A stretch of DNA of 64,000 bases from Hydrogenophaga sp. Root209. Its GTDB lineage: Bacteria > Pseudomonadota > Gammaproteobacteria > Burkholderiales > Burkholderiaceae_C. The stretch spans positions 459,793-523,792 of the forward strand of contig NZ_LMIE01000029.1 of assembly GCF_001428625.1 (NCBI RefSeq), in the 5' to 3' direction. This document shows positions 48,121-56,797 of the stretch, piece after piece (the stretch's first letter is position 1; each line of letters opens with the position of its first letter). The notes under the pieces are model-generated. The model saw nothing but the letters and a program-made list of their open reading frames with translations. It was not told the DNA's origin and searched no databases. A program made the translations under genes and the position numbers.

Positions 48121-49485
48121 ATGAGCGTACACATCCGATTTCTGGGAGGCGCCGGCACCGTCACCGGCTCCAAGTACCTGGTCGAGCACGATGGCCAGAG
48201 CCTGCTGGTCGACTGCGGCTTGTTCCAGGGCTACAAGCAGCTGCGGCTGCGCAACCGCGACCCGCTGCCGGTGTTGCCCAACCACATCGGCGCCGTGCTG
48301 CTGACCCACGCGCACCTGGACCACAGCGGCTACCTGCCGCTGCTGGCCAGGGAGGGGTTTCACGGCAAGGTGTGGGCCACGCCGGCCACACGCGATCTGG
48401 CGCAGATCCTGTTGCCCGACAGTGGCCACATTCAGGAAGAAGACGCGGCCTTCGCCAACCGCAAGGGTTTCTCCAAACACGCGCCCGCGCTGCCGCTCTA
48501 CACCGAGAGCGATGCGCTGCAAAGCCTCAAGCTGTTTCGCGCCGTGGCCATGCACCAGGCTTTCGAGCCGTTGCCGGGCTGGACAGCGCACTTCTCGGGC
48601 GCGGGCCACATCCTGGGCGCGGCCAGCCTGCTGCTGGAAGTGGGTGGTCGGCGCATCCTGTTCTCGGGTGATCTCGGGCGACCCGACGACGCCCTGATGC
48701 TCGCGCCCGACGCGCCACCCGCAGCCGACGTGGTGCTGTGCGAATCCACCTACGGCGACCGCGACCATCCCGACGAAGACGTGATCGCCGAGGTTGGCCC
48801 GGCCCTGGCGCGCGTGTGCGCGCGCGGCGGTTCGGCCGTGGTGCCGGTGTTTGCGGTGGGCCGCGCACAGGCCTTGCTGCACGCCATTGCACAGCTCAAG
48901 GCGTCTGGCCAGTTGCCGCACAGCCTGCCGGTCTACCTCGACAGTCCGATGGCCATCCACAGCACCGAGCTGTTTGCGCGCCACCTGGGCGAGCACCGGC
49001 TGAACGCGCAGCAGTGCCACGCCATGGCGCAGGTGGCGAAGATGACGCGCACGGCCGACGAGTCCAAGGCGATTGCGCGCCAGCACGGCCCCAAGGTGAT
49101 CCTGGCCGCCAGCGGCATGGCCACCGGCGGGCGCGTGTTGCACCACCTGGTCCAGTACCTGGGCGATCACCGCAACATGGTGCTGCTCACCGGCTACCAG
49201 GCCCCCGGCACCCGCGGCGCCACGCTGGCCAACGGTGGCGCCCAATTGCGGATCCACGGGCAAGACCTGCCGGTGCGCGCCGAGATCGTGCAACTCAAAT
49301 CCGCCTCGGCGCATGCCGACGCCGGGCAACTCATGGCCTGGCTGCGCGCCCTGCCCCGTCCACCGCGTCGCGTGTTCGTCACGCACGGCGACATGGAAGC
49401 TTCCGACCGGCTGCGCCACCGCATCGAAACCGAGCTGCGCTGGCAGGCACTCGTTCCGGAACATGGCAGTACGTGGGCCGTCTGA
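48121..49485 (+). CDS. MBL-fold/beta-CASP RNA-processing exonuclease
   Basis: 454-aa zinc-dependent nuclease (YSH1/CPSF73-like). Metallo-beta-lactamase motif LLTHAHLDHSGYLP, the later His in FSGAGHILGAASL, Asp in ILFSGDLGRPDD, then the beta-CASP domain (DSPMAIHSTELFARHLG) and motif C region VQLKSASAHADAGQL with terminal VFVTHGD. Start 48121 matches the family's usual N-terminus; ATG 48112 is in frame but lies inside a 7-bp hairpin (48100-48120, GCGGGGC / GCCCCGC) that follows the ZIP gene. Confidence 0.9.
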   Translation: MSVHIRFLGGAGTVTGSKYLVEHDGQSLLVDCGLFQGYKQLRLRNRDPLPVLPNHIGAVLLTHAHLDHSGYLPLLAREGFHGKVWATPATRDLAQILLPDSGHIQEEDAAFANRKGFSKHAPALPLYTESDALQSLKLFRAVAMHQAFEPLPGWTAHFSGAGHILGAASLLLEVGGRRILFSGDLGRPDDALMLAPDAPPAADVVLCESTYGDRDHPDEDVIAEVGPALARVCARGGSAVVPVFAVGRAQALLHAIAQLKASGQLPHSLPVYLDSPMAIHSTELFARHLGEHRLNAQQCHAMAQVAKMTRTADESKAIARQHGPKVILAASGMATGGRVLHHLVQYLGDHRNMVLLTGYQAPGTRGATLANGGAQLRIHGQDLPVRAEIVQLKSASAHADAGQLMAWLRALPRPPRRVFVTHGDMEASDRLRHRIETELRWQALVPEHGSTWAV

Positions 49486-49540
49486 AACACCCGCACACAC
49501 GGTCGATGGAACGCGGCCTGTGTTCATCACTCTCACCCCG

Positions 49541-50743
49541 ATGAAATTTCCCCATCCCCTGCTCCTCTGCGCCGCCCTGCTCGCCGCGCCCGCCTGGGCC
49601 CAGTCGCCCACACCCGCCCCCAACCCCGAATTCGAAAATTGCCTGAACACGTTGCGCGCACCGGCGCGCGCCGCCGGGGTGCGCGACGAGACCTTTGCGA
49701 TGCACACGCAGAACCTTGCGCCCGACATGAGCGTGATCGACAAGCTCAACTTCCAGCCCGAATTCCGCACCGCCATCTGGGACTACCTGGCCGGCCTGGT
49801 GGACGAAGAGCGTGTGGCGGAAGGCCGCGCCATGCTGGAGCGCCACGCCGAGACACTGGCACGGGTCAGCGACAAGTACGGCGTGGACCCGGCCACGGTG
49901 GTGGCCGTGTGGGGCGTGGAGAGCAACTTCGGCCAGACCTTCGGCAAGTCGCCGCTGGTGCAATCGCTGGGCACACTCTCGTGCTTCGGTCGGCGACAGG
50001 CCTACTTCCGCACCGAGCTGTTTTCGGCGCTGCGCATCCTGCAGGGCGGCCACATTGCGCCTGAGCGTTTTGTCGGTTCGTGGGCCGGCGCCTTCGGCCA
50101 CACGCAGTTCATGCCCAGCACCTTCTTGGAATTGGCCGTGGATTTTGATGGCGACGGCAGGGCCGACCTGATGGACAGCACTGCCGACGCGCTGGCCTCC
50201 ACGGCGAATTTTCTGACCAAGAAAGGCTGGCAGACCGGCCAGCCCTGGGGTTTTGAAGTGAAGCTGCCCGATGGCTTCAGCACCGCAGGTGAAGGCCGCC
50301 GCACCAAACGCGGCATGAGCGAATGGGCAGCGCGCGGCCTCAAACGGGTCGACGGATCGCCACTGCCCGCCACGGGCAGTGCCGGCCTCATGACCCCCGC
50401 CGGCCCGCAAGGCCCGGCCTTCCTGGTGTTGCGCAACTTCGACGCCATCCACAGCTACAACGCGTCCGAGAGCTACGGCCTGGCCATCGCCCACCTGTCG
50501 GACCGGTTGCGCGGTGGCGGTCCTTTCACCACGCCCTGGCCCACCGACGACCCAGGCCTCTCACGCGCCGAGCGCCGCGAGGTGCAGACCCTGTTGATCG
50601 CGCGCGGCCACGACATCGGCGCGGTGGACGGCATGCTGGGCGACAAGAGCCGCGTGGCGATCCGCGCCGAGCAGGAGCGCCTGGGGCACGAGGCCAGCGG
50701 GCGCGCGGGGCAGAAGTTGCTGAAGGCCTTGCGCGGCGGTTGA
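49541..50743 (+). CDS. Lytic murein transglycosylase (MltB family)
   Basis: 400-aa peptidoglycan-cleaving enzyme. Signal peptide 1-20 (cleavage AWA-Q, no lipobox). The catalytic Glu is in VVAVWGVESNFGQTFG; family blocks are GSWAGAFGHTQFMPSTFLEL, DFDGDGRADLMDSTADALAS and NYNASESYGLAIAHL-like (YNASESYGLAIAHLSDRL). The C-terminal about 60 residues form a PG_binding_1-type domain (RREVQTLLIARGHDIGAVDG). Cleaves glycosidic bonds in murein with 1,6-anhydro product. Converges with the WYL gene, 3 bases apart. Confidence 0.92.
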   Translation: MKFPHPLLLCAALLAAPAWAQSPTPAPNPEFENCLNTLRAPARAAGVRDETFAMHTQNLAPDMSVIDKLNFQPEFRTAIWDYLAGLVDEERVAEGRAMLERHAETLARVSDKYGVDPATVVAVWGVESNFGQTFGKSPLVQSLGTLSCFGRRQAYFRTELFSALRILQGGHIAPERFVGSWAGAFGHTQFMPSTFLELAVDFDGDGRADLMDSTADALASTANFLTKKGWQTGQPWGFEVKLPDGFSTAGEGRRTKRGMSEWAARGLKRVDGSPLPATGSAGLMTPAGPQGPAFLVLRNFDAIHSYNASESYGLAIAHLSDRLRGGGPFTTPWPTDDPGLSRAERREVQTLLIARGHDIGAVDGMLGDKSRVAIRAEQERLGHEASGRAGQKLLKALRGG

Positions 50744-50746
50744 GGC

Positions 50747-51718
50747 TCAGGCCGCGCCACCATCGGCGCGGGCCAGATTGCGTGCCAGGCGAACGCCCGC
50801 CGCGCGCATGCGTTCCTTGAGCGCGGGCGGCTCCAGCACATCGAAGTCCACGTCCAGCGCCATGAGCCAGTAGACCAGCGCGTCCAGCTGGTGGGCACCA
50901 CACAGCATGAGGCAGCGCGTGTCGTCGATGGGCTCGAGCGTGGCGGCCGAGTGCGCGATGCTGCGCACCATCTCGGCGTGCGGCCGGTGCAGCACCACCC
51001 GCGCCTGTTCGCCCGGCGCGCCCATGACCGAACGCGAGACGTAGGCGCGCAGATCACCCGCCGGCGCGGCGCGCGGTGCGAAATGCGCACCGGTGCTCGG
51101 CGCGCCCTCCACGCGGTCAATGCGAAACGTGCGCCAGTCGTCGCGCGCCGGGTCCCAGGCCACGAGGTACCAGCGGCTGCCGGTGTGCACAAGACCCTGC
51201 GGCTCCACCGTGCGAACCGTGCTCTGGCCGCGCATGTCGCGGTACGCGAAGCCCACCTGCAGCTGGTCGCGGCAGGCCGTGGCCAGCGTGGCCAGCACGC
51301 CGGCATCGATGGTCGGGCCCATGCGCTGCATCGGCACGATGGCCGAGCGCAGCGCGTGGGTGCGGCGGCGCAGGCGGGTGGGCATCACCTGCTCCAGCTT
51401 CACCAGCGCGCGCAGCGAGCCTTCTTCCACGCCGCTCACGGTGCCAGCGGCGGCGATCTGCAGCGCGATCGCCACGGCCAGCGCCTCTTCATCGTCCAGC
51501 AGCAGCGGCGGCAGCGACTGCCCCGCGCGAAATGCGTAGCCCCCCGCCACGCCGCTGCTCGCGTGGATGGGGTAGCCGAGCTGGCGCAGGCGGTCGATGT
51601 CGCGGCGCAGGGTGCGCGGGTGCACCTCCAGCCGCTCGGCCAGCTCGGGGCCCGCCCAATGGCTGCGGGTCTGCAGCAAAGACAACACCCGCAACAAGCG
51701 TGAAGACGATGAAAGCAT
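50747..51718 (-). CDS. YafY-type HTH/WYL-domain regulator
   Basis: 323-aa transcription factor. N-terminal HTH_11 (SSRLLRVLSLLQTRSHWAGP, then HPRTLRRDIDRLRQLGYPI). The WYL ligand domain (about 140-220) contains GLVHTGSRWYLVAWDPARDD with the name-giving Trp-Tyr-Leu, and a WCX-like C-terminus. Divergent from the GST gene, with an 11-bp inverted repeat in the shared promoter that is the likely operator. Confidence 0.9.
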   Translation of the reverse strand: MLSSSSRLLRVLSLLQTRSHWAGPELAERLEVHPRTLRRDIDRLRQLGYPIHASSGVAGGYAFRAGQSLPPLLLDDEEALAVAIALQIAAAGTVSGVEEGSLRALVKLEQVMPTRLRRRTHALRSAIVPMQRMGPTIDAGVLATLATACRDQLQVGFAYRDMRGQSTVRTVEPQGLVHTGSRWYLVAWDPARDDWRTFRIDRVEGAPSTGAHFAPRAAPAGDLRAYVSRSVMGAPGEQARVVLHRPHAEMVRSIAHSAATLEPIDDTRCLMLCGAHQLDALVYWLMALDVDFDVLEPPALKERMRAAGVRLARNLARADGGAA

Positions 51719-51750
51719 GGTCAGACTCTACCTCTAGTCGAGGGCAGAAA

Positions 51751-51781
51751 GTGTCCGCAATCGGCGCGACATTGCAGACAC
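51751..51781. promoter_or_regulatory. Operator-like inverted repeat between WYL regulator and GST genes
   Basis: GTGTCCGCAAT and ATTGCAGACAC, 9 bases apart, are inverted copies with one mismatch. The site lies 33 bases upstream of the regulator start and 52 bases upstream of GST. Confidence 0.65.
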
Positions 51782-51832
51782 GGGTTCGACGCGGTGTCGA
51801 ACCGGCCTTCAACCCTTCCAAGGAGCCCCCTC

Positions 51833-52438
51833 ATGTCCAACATCGTTCTCTACTGGCACCCCATGTCCAGCGCCACCCCTGTTGCCTGCGCACTCGCCGA
51901 ACTCGGCGTGACGCACGAGCGCGTCAAGGTCGACATCACCACCGGCGAGCAGCGCCGGCCCGACTTCCTCGCGCTCAATCCCAACGGCAAGGTGCCCACC
52001 ATGACCGTGGAAGGCGCACCGATGTTCGAGGCGCTGGCGATCGAGATGTGGCTGGGCGAGCAGTACGGCGTGAAGAGCGGCCTGTGGCCTGCAACCGGCA
52101 CGCCGGCGCACCTGCAGGCCATGGCCTGGAGCACCTGGTCGTACGTGACCTACGGCGCGCAACTCGTGCGCCTGCAGGCCGCAAAGGATCTGGGCACGCC
52201 CGACGATGCCCATGGCACCGCGGCACGCAAAAACCTTGACGAGCTGCTGACCCTGCTCGATGCCCGCCTGGGTCAGCAGCCCTGGATGCTGGGCGAAGCG
52301 TATTCGCTGGTGGACCTGATCGTGGGCTCGGTGATCGGCTACAGCGTCTACATCGGCGCGCCGGTGCAGAAGCACCCGCATGTGATGGCCTGGCTGGGCA
52401 AGGTGCAGGCGCGCCCTTCGATGCAGATCGACGCCTGA
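51833..52438 (+). CDS. Glutathione S-transferase
   Basis: 201-aa GST. Thioredoxin-like N-domain with catalytic Ser/Thr region YWHPMSSATPVACALAEL, cis-Pro block NPNGKVPTMTVEGA and glutathione-binding EALAIEMWL. The helical C-domain includes LGEAYSLVDLIVGSVIGYSV. AAGGAG lies 8 bases before ATG 51833. Paired with a WYL regulator in divergent orientation; detoxification of an electrophile is the expected role. Confidence 0.92.
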   Translation: MSNIVLYWHPMSSATPVACALAELGVTHERVKVDITTGEQRRPDFLALNPNGKVPTMTVEGAPMFEALAIEMWLGEQYGVKSGLWPATGTPAHLQAMAWSTWSYVTYGAQLVRLQAAKDLGTPDDAHGTAARKNLDELLTLLDARLGQQPWMLGEAYSLVDLIVGSVIGYSVYIGAPVQKHPHVMAWLGKVQARPSMQIDA

Positions 52439-52467
52439 GCAACGTGCCTTCATCCAGGGCACACGAG

Positions 52468-52534
52468 GGTCCGGCTCCGCCGGCCCCAGGGTGCGCCCCC
52501 CTTGAGGGGGGACGCGCGCAGCGCGGCGGGGGGT
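52468..52534. repeat. Hairpin-rich intergenic repeat, copy 4
   Basis: GGTCCGGCTCCGCCGGCC hairpin, CCCCCCTTGAGGGGGG, and CGCGCGCAGCGCGGCGGGGGG. The clearest copy. It fills the gap between convergent GST and YbjQ genes and abuts the YbjQ stop codon. Confidence 0.85.
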
Positions 52535-52535
52535 G

Positions 52536-52880
52536 CTACAGCCTCACCGCCGTGCCGCTCACGGCGACCATCATCATGCCGTTGGTCTCGCCCAGCACTT
52601 CGTAGTCGAAGTCGATGCCGATCACACCGTTGGCACCCATCTCGCGCGCCGACTCGATGAGGTCTTCCATGGCGGCGTCGCGAGCGCCCGAGAGCGCGCG
52701 TTCGTAGCCGCCGGCACGGCCGCCCACCACGTCGCGCACCGAGGAAAACAGGTCGCGGAAGATGTTGGCGCCAATGATGGCCTCGCCATGCACGATGCCG
52801 AGGTACTGCGACCGCTCCACGCCCTCGGGCAAGGTGGTGCTGAGGAAAAATCCGTCCTTGGCTTTGGAAAACCAGCCCAT
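52536..52880 (-). CDS. YbjQ/UPF0145 family protein
   Basis: 114-aa cytoplasmic protein of the DUF74 fold, which forms pentamers in known structures; function unclear. Features: SQYLGIVHGEAIIGANIFRD, ALSGARDAAMEDLIESAREM and GANGVIGIDFDYEVLG, the three conserved family blocks. ATG 52880 (MGWFSKAKDGFFLSTT) is the plausible start; the frame is open to 52961. Confidence 0.9.
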   Translation of the reverse strand: MGWFSKAKDGFFLSTTLPEGVERSQYLGIVHGEAIIGANIFRDLFSSVRDVVGGRAGGYERALSGARDAAMEDLIESAREMGANGVIGIDFDYEVLGETNGMMMVAVSGTAVRL

Positions 52881-52959
52881 GTGAACACTCCCGCTGACGC
52901 ACCGCCCGGCGGGTGCACGGGCATGGTACCGTGGGTCACACCCCCAACGAAAGCCACCC

Positions 52960-53622
52960 ATGCCAGGCTATCAAGTCCGGACCGAGACGCTCAGCCTCGG
53001 CGGCGACGACTGGCACATCCGTCGCCTCGCCGACGACCAGCAGTACACCGACACCAACCACAGCGCGGCCGACATCGGCCTGCCGCCGGCGGGCTGGTCG
53101 CATTTCGGGCAGGTGTGGCCTTCTTCGCGCGTGCTCGCGCTGGCCATGCTCACGCATCCCGTCGCGGGCCTGCGCGTGCTGGAGATCGGCGCGGGCCTGG
53201 CACTCGCGAGCCTGGTGATGCACCGGCGCGGCGCCGACGTCACCGTGAGCGACTGGCATCCGCTGACCGAAGAGTTCCTGGGCCACAACCTGGTGCTCAA
53301 CGGGCTGGGGCCGCTGCCCTACCAGGCCGGCAACTGGGAGAGTACCGCCGCCACCGACAACCCGGCGCTGGGCCGCTTTGACCTCATCGTGGGCAGCGAC
53401 CTGCTCTACGAACGCCAGCAGCCGGCCCAGCTCGCGGCCTTCATCTTCCGCCACGCCGCGCCAGCGGCGGTGGTGATCATCGTGGACCCGGACCGCGGCA
53501 ACCGCGCCGCCTTCGGCCGCGACATGGCCGCGCTGGGCTTCACGCTGAGCATGCTCTCGGCCGCGCGAACGCTGGAAGATGGCGCAGCCTACAAAGGCCG
53601 TTTCCTCAGCTTCACGCGCTGA
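52960..53622 (+). CDS. Class I SAM-dependent methyltransferase (METTL21/Methyltransf_16-like)
   Basis: 220-aa protein. N-terminal Trp-rich strand region with FGQVWPSSRVLALAML, SAM motif I VLEIGAGLALASLVM, acidic motif II VTVSDWHPL, and IVGSDLLYERQQPAQL, which corresponds to the D(V/L)LY motif of the lysine methyltransferase family 16. Protein-lysine methylation is therefore possible, but small-molecule substrates cannot be excluded. Divergent from ybjQ by 79 bases and followed by a terminator. Confidence 0.82.
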   Translation: MPGYQVRTETLSLGGDDWHIRRLADDQQYTDTNHSAADIGLPPAGWSHFGQVWPSSRVLALAMLTHPVAGLRVLEIGAGLALASLVMHRRGADVTVSDWHPLTEEFLGHNLVLNGLGPLPYQAGNWESTAATDNPALGRFDLIVGSDLLYERQQPAQLAAFIFRHAAPAAVVIIVDPDRGNRAAFGRDMAALGFTLSMLSAARTLEDGAAYKGRFLSFTR

Positions 53623-53636
53623 TCGAGCAGCTCAAC

Positions 53637-53664
53637 AAAAAAGCCCGCGAAGCGGGCCTTTTGC
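53637..53664 (+). terminator. Rho-independent terminator between convergent genes
   Basis: AAAAAAGCCCGC-GAA-GCGGGCCTTTTG: 6-bp GC stem extended by A/T pairs with a 3-base loop, usable in both directions (methyltransferase and the 56-aa gene). Confidence 0.9.
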
Positions 53665-53695
53665 ATGGGGCCTGACCGTGTGGGCCAGGGGGCGG

Positions 53696-53866
53696 TCAGC
53701 CGCCCTTCTTCGAGCGCTTGCCGGGGTTCTTCTTGCTGCGCGTTGCCACGCCACGCTCCAGGCTCACGCGCTGACCACGGCCAGGGGAGGTCAGGGACAC
53801 GCCGGCGACGGGCTTCGGACGGGGAGTGGCTTTGCGGTCGGCTTCGGTGACGATTTTGTTGCCCAT
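53696..53866 (-). CDS. 56-aa highly basic protein, unknown function
   Basis: Short complete frame MGNKIVTEADRKATPRPKPV...RSKKGG with 15 Lys/Arg and few acidic residues. The N-terminus is polar and the C-terminus is a run of basic residues around KKNPGKRSKKGG. Start supported by CAGGAAG 7 bases upstream, and the gene has its own bidirectional terminator 30 bases beyond the stop. It is probably a nucleic-acid or ribosome-associated small protein by composition only. I do not recognise a named family. Confidence 0.7.
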   Translation of the reverse strand: MGNKIVTEADRKATPRPKPVAGVSLTSPGRGQRVSLERGVATRSKKNPGKRSKKGG

Positions 53867-53971
53867 GGCTGCTTCCTGAGAGAAATTGCAAAGCCGCTAT
53901 TAGGCCATAGCCGAGGTGCCCGCTTTTTCCGCCCGTCCGGGCAGCGACCCGGACCCCCCGGAACAGGCGGG

Positions 53972-53991
53972 CCAATACCCCGCAGTATTGG
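53972..53991. promoter_or_regulatory. Perfect inverted repeat upstream of the ABC operon
   Basis: CCAATAC-N6-GTATTGG, 98 bases before the ATPase start. Candidate operator for the IclR regulator encoded in the operon, or for the divergent 56-aa gene. Confidence 0.45.
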
Positions 53992-54030
53992 TAGGTCTTT
54001 GCAGACAAGGCGCACCGCTGGCCTTAGCAT

Positions 54031-54048
54031 TGATTCCGTAATGAATCA
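54031..54048. promoter_or_regulatory. Second inverted repeat near the ABC operon start
   Basis: TGATTC-N6-GAATCA overlaps the alternative ATG at 54041, which argues that this ATG is in the operator/leader and that translation begins at 54089. Confidence 0.42.
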
Positions 54049-54088
54049 ACGTTTCCTATACAAAACACCAACTGCCACCCAGGCCCCC

Positions 54089-54925
54089 ATGAACGACGCA
54101 CTTCACGGCTCCCGCGCAACCGCCCCAGCCACCGGCGGTCTGCATCCCGCGATCGAATTCATCGGCGTGGACAAACGATTTCCGGGCCGCGGCAAGAACC
54201 CCGAGGTGATCGCCGCGCGCAACGTGACGCTGGCCATCCAGCCGGGCGAGGTGGTGTCGCTGATTGGACCATCGGGCTGTGGAAAAAGCACGCTGCTCAA
54301 CATGGGCTCGGGCCTGGCCAAGGCTTCGGCCGGCACCGTGAAGGTCAACGGCGAAGTCGTCACCGGCCCGAACCGGCACGTCGCCTTCATGCTGCAGAAG
54401 GACCTGCTCATGCCCTGGCGCACGATTTCGCAGAACGTGGAATTCGGCCTCGAACTGCGCGGCGTGAAGGCCGCCGACCGCGCCGCCATCTCCACCAGGC
54501 TGCTGGCCCAGTGCCACCTCAAGGGCTTCGGCAACAACTACCCGCACCAGCTCTCCGGCGGCATGCGCCAACGCGCCGCGATGGCGCGCACGCTCGCGGT
54601 CGACCCCATCGTGCTGTTGATGGACGAGCCCTTCTCCGCGCTGGACGCGCAGACCAAGATGATCCTGCAGCAGGACCTGGCGCGCACCGTGGCCGAGCAC
54701 AAAAAGACCGTGCTCTTCATCACCCACGACCTGGCCGAGGCCGTCGCGCTGTCCGACCGCATCCTGGTGATGAGCGAGCGCCCGGGCACCATCGTCGAAG
54801 AGATCGTGGTCAACATCCCCGGCCGCGACAACCCGATGACGCGCCGCAAGCACCCCTCGGTGGGCGACTACGTCAGCCGCCTGATGGACCTGCTCAAGCT
54901 TGACGCACAGACCGACGTGCACTGA
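54089..54925 (+). CDS. NitT/TauT-type ABC transporter ATPase
   Basis: 278-aa ATPase of the nitrate/sulfonate/taurine importer family. Walker A GPSGCGKST (about residue 61), Q loop AFMLQKDLLMPWRT (the W near Q is family-typical), signature LSGGMRQRAAMARTLA, Walker B VLLMDEPFSALDAQT and switch His FITHDLAEAVAL. Start 54089 is preferred; ATG 54041 is in frame but lies in a palindrome and neither has a strong RBS. First gene of an operon reaching at least to 62352. Confidence 0.92.
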   Translation: MNDALHGSRATAPATGGLHPAIEFIGVDKRFPGRGKNPEVIAARNVTLAIQPGEVVSLIGPSGCGKSTLLNMGSGLAKASAGTVKVNGEVVTGPNRHVAFMLQKDLLMPWRTISQNVEFGLELRGVKAADRAAISTRLLAQCHLKGFGNNYPHQLSGGMRQRAAMARTLAVDPIVLLMDEPFSALDAQTKMILQQDLARTVAEHKKTVLFITHDLAEAVALSDRILVMSERPGTIVEEIVVNIPGRDNPMTRRKHPSVGDYVSRLMDLLKLDAQTDVH

Positions 54926-54966
54926 TTCCCCATCCGCTTCCCATCCACCCGCCCACTGGAGTTGCC

Positions 54967-55971
54967 ATGAAGATGACCCGCGCTTTCAACGGAACCCGCC
55001 GTGCCTGCCTGAGCCTGCTCGCCACCGCGGCGCTGGTCTCGCCCCTGGCCGCCCACGCCCAACCGATGCAGGAGATCACCTACCTGCTGCCCGCCCCCGG
55101 CACCCTGCCCGCCTTCGGCCCCTGGATGCTCGCGCAGGCCAAGGGCTACTACGAACAGGAAGGCCTCAAGGTCAACTTCGTCACCGCGCGCGGCGGCGTG
55201 GACGTGGCCAAGCAGATCGGCGCTGGCAACGCGGTGATCGGTGGCGCCATCGGCGACACCCCCATCATCGCGCGCGCCCAGGGCATCCCTGTCAAGGCCG
55301 TGGCCGTGCTCGGCGCAGGCTCCCTCACCCAGCTCGTGAGCCACAAGGACGAGAAGATCGAGAGCCCGCGCGAGCTCAAGGGCAAGACGGTGACCGTGCT
55401 GGCCTACACCGACACCACCTACTACGCCTTGCTGGGCATGCTCAGCAAGGTCGGCCTCACCAAGAACGACGTGAACATCCAGGCCGCCGGCCCGGCCGGT
55501 GTGTGGCAGCAGTTCGCCGCCAAGAAGGCCTCGGCCATGGCCGGCGTGCCGGACTGGACCGTGAGCGCGATGGACGCGGGCGCACAGGTCGACATCATGC
55601 CGGCCGACCTTTACTTCAAGAGCATGGCCCAGGCCATCCTGGCCTCCGACGAGACCATCGCGAAGAACCCGCAGCTGATCCAGAAGCTGGTGCGCGCCAC
55701 GCTCAAGGGCATGAAGGACATCATGGCCGACCCCAAGGCGGCCACTGCGGTCTACGTCAACCACGTGCCGGTGCACAAGGGCAAGGAAGCCAGCATCCAG
55801 AAGGCCTTCGAGCTGTTCAACCAGTACGTCTACGCCAAGCAGAAGGTGCCGGGCTTGATGGACGAGGCCCGCCTGGCTGAACTGCAGAAGTTCTACGTCA
55901 CCAACGGCGTGGTGCCGAAAGAGACCCCGCTCAAGGACCTCTACACCAATCAGTTCGTGCTGGCGAAGTAA
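54967..55971 (+). CDS. NitT/TauT-type ABC transporter substrate-binding protein
   Basis: 334-aa periplasmic receptor (SsuA/NMT1-like). Signal peptide 1-32 (cleavage AHA-Q). Features: LPAFGPWMLAQAKGYYEQEGLKVNF, the strand after which the ligand pocket forms, GGVDVAKQIGAGNAVIGGAI, and ELKGKTVTVLAYTDTTYYAL. Family ligands include sulfonates, nitrate, thiamine precursors and aromatic acids; this one is not identifiable. Follows the ATPase by 41 bases. Confidence 0.9.
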   Translation: MKMTRAFNGTRRACLSLLATAALVSPLAAHAQPMQEITYLLPAPGTLPAFGPWMLAQAKGYYEQEGLKVNFVTARGGVDVAKQIGAGNAVIGGAIGDTPIIARAQGIPVKAVAVLGAGSLTQLVSHKDEKIESPRELKGKTVTVLAYTDTTYYALLGMLSKVGLTKNDVNIQAAGPAGVWQQFAAKKASAMAGVPDWTVSAMDAGAQVDIMPADLYFKSMAQAILASDETIAKNPQLIQKLVRATLKGMKDIMADPKAATAVYVNHVPVHKGKEASIQKAFELFNQYVYAKQKVPGLMDEARLAELQKFYVTNGVVPKETPLKDLYTNQFVLAK

Positions 55972-56011
55972 GCCGCGCGGTCCTTCCCTTCCTGCCTTCG
56001 AAAGTCGCGAC

Positions 56012-56797
56012 ATGAAAGACGTATTGCACCGCTACAGCACAGCGCTCTGGAGCTTGGCTGTACTGGTGGTGTTCATGGCCGCCTGGGAGTTCGGTCCCGG
56101 CGCCCTGGGCGTGCCCGAGTTCGTGCTGCCGCCGTTCTCGCGCGTGTGGGACGAGGCCGTGCGCATCTGGGGCAGCGAGCGGCTGCTCTGGCACGCGGGC
56201 ATCACCGGCGCAGAGGTGGTGATCGGCTTCATCCTGGGTTCGCTGCTGGGCGCGCTGATCGGCTACGCGCTGGGCCTCTCGCCCAAGGTCGAGGCCGTGC
56301 TCTCGCCCTACCTGCTCGCGCTGCAGATCGCGCCCAAGGTCGCGTTCGCGCCGCTGTTCGTGATGTGGCTGGGCTACACCATGTACCCGAAGATCCTGGT
56401 GGCGATCCTGATCGTGTTCTTCCCGGTGCTCATCAACGTGCTCTCGGCCATGCGCACCATGGACCACGACATCATCAACCTCGCGCGCTCGTTCTCGGCC
56501 ACCAGGCTGCAGGTGTTTCGCATGGTCGAGTTCCCCACCACCCTGCCCCCGCTGTTCTCGGGCCTGCGCATCGCCAGCACGCTGGCGGTGATCGGCGTGG
56601 TCGTCGGCGAACTCGTGGGCGGCAACATGGGCCTGGGCTACCTGCTGGTGTTCTTCGAAGGCCAGGGCAACACCGCCGGCGTGTTCGTGATCATCGCGGC
56701 GCTCACGGTGATCGGCATCATTGCCTACTACGCCGTGGTGATCGCCGAGAAACGCGTGTTGCACTACCTGCCCAGCGCCGAGCGGCGCGTGGCATGA
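56012..56797 (+). CDS. NitT/TauT-type ABC transporter permease
   Basis: 261-aa inner-membrane permease with six predicted helices. The binding-protein-dependent transport motif is in EFPTTLPPLFSGLRIASTLA. Other segments: VVIGFILGSLLGALIGYALG and YLLALQIAPKVAFAPLFVMW. Stop and SDR start overlap (ATGA), linking import to the following enzymes. Confidence 0.92.
   Translation: MKDVLHRYSTALWSLAVLVVFMAAWEFGPGALGVPEFVLPPFSRVWDEAVRIWGSERLLWHAGITGAEVVIGFILGSLLGALIGYALGLSPKVEAVLSPYLLALQIAPKVAFAPLFVMWLGYTMYPKILVAILIVFFPVLINVLSAMRTMDHDIINLARSFSATRLQVFRMVEFPTTLPPLFSGLRIASTLAVIGVVVGELVGGNMGLGYLLVFFEGQGNTAGVFVIIAALTVIGIIAYYAVVIAEKRVLHYLPSAERRVA

Noticed and set aside
46702-49485. 927-codon plus frame joining the ZIP region to the nuclease
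   Set aside because: Only its end (from 48121) is a real gene; the first part is an out-of-frame shadow of the ZIP gene and the opposite-strand 89-aa gene.
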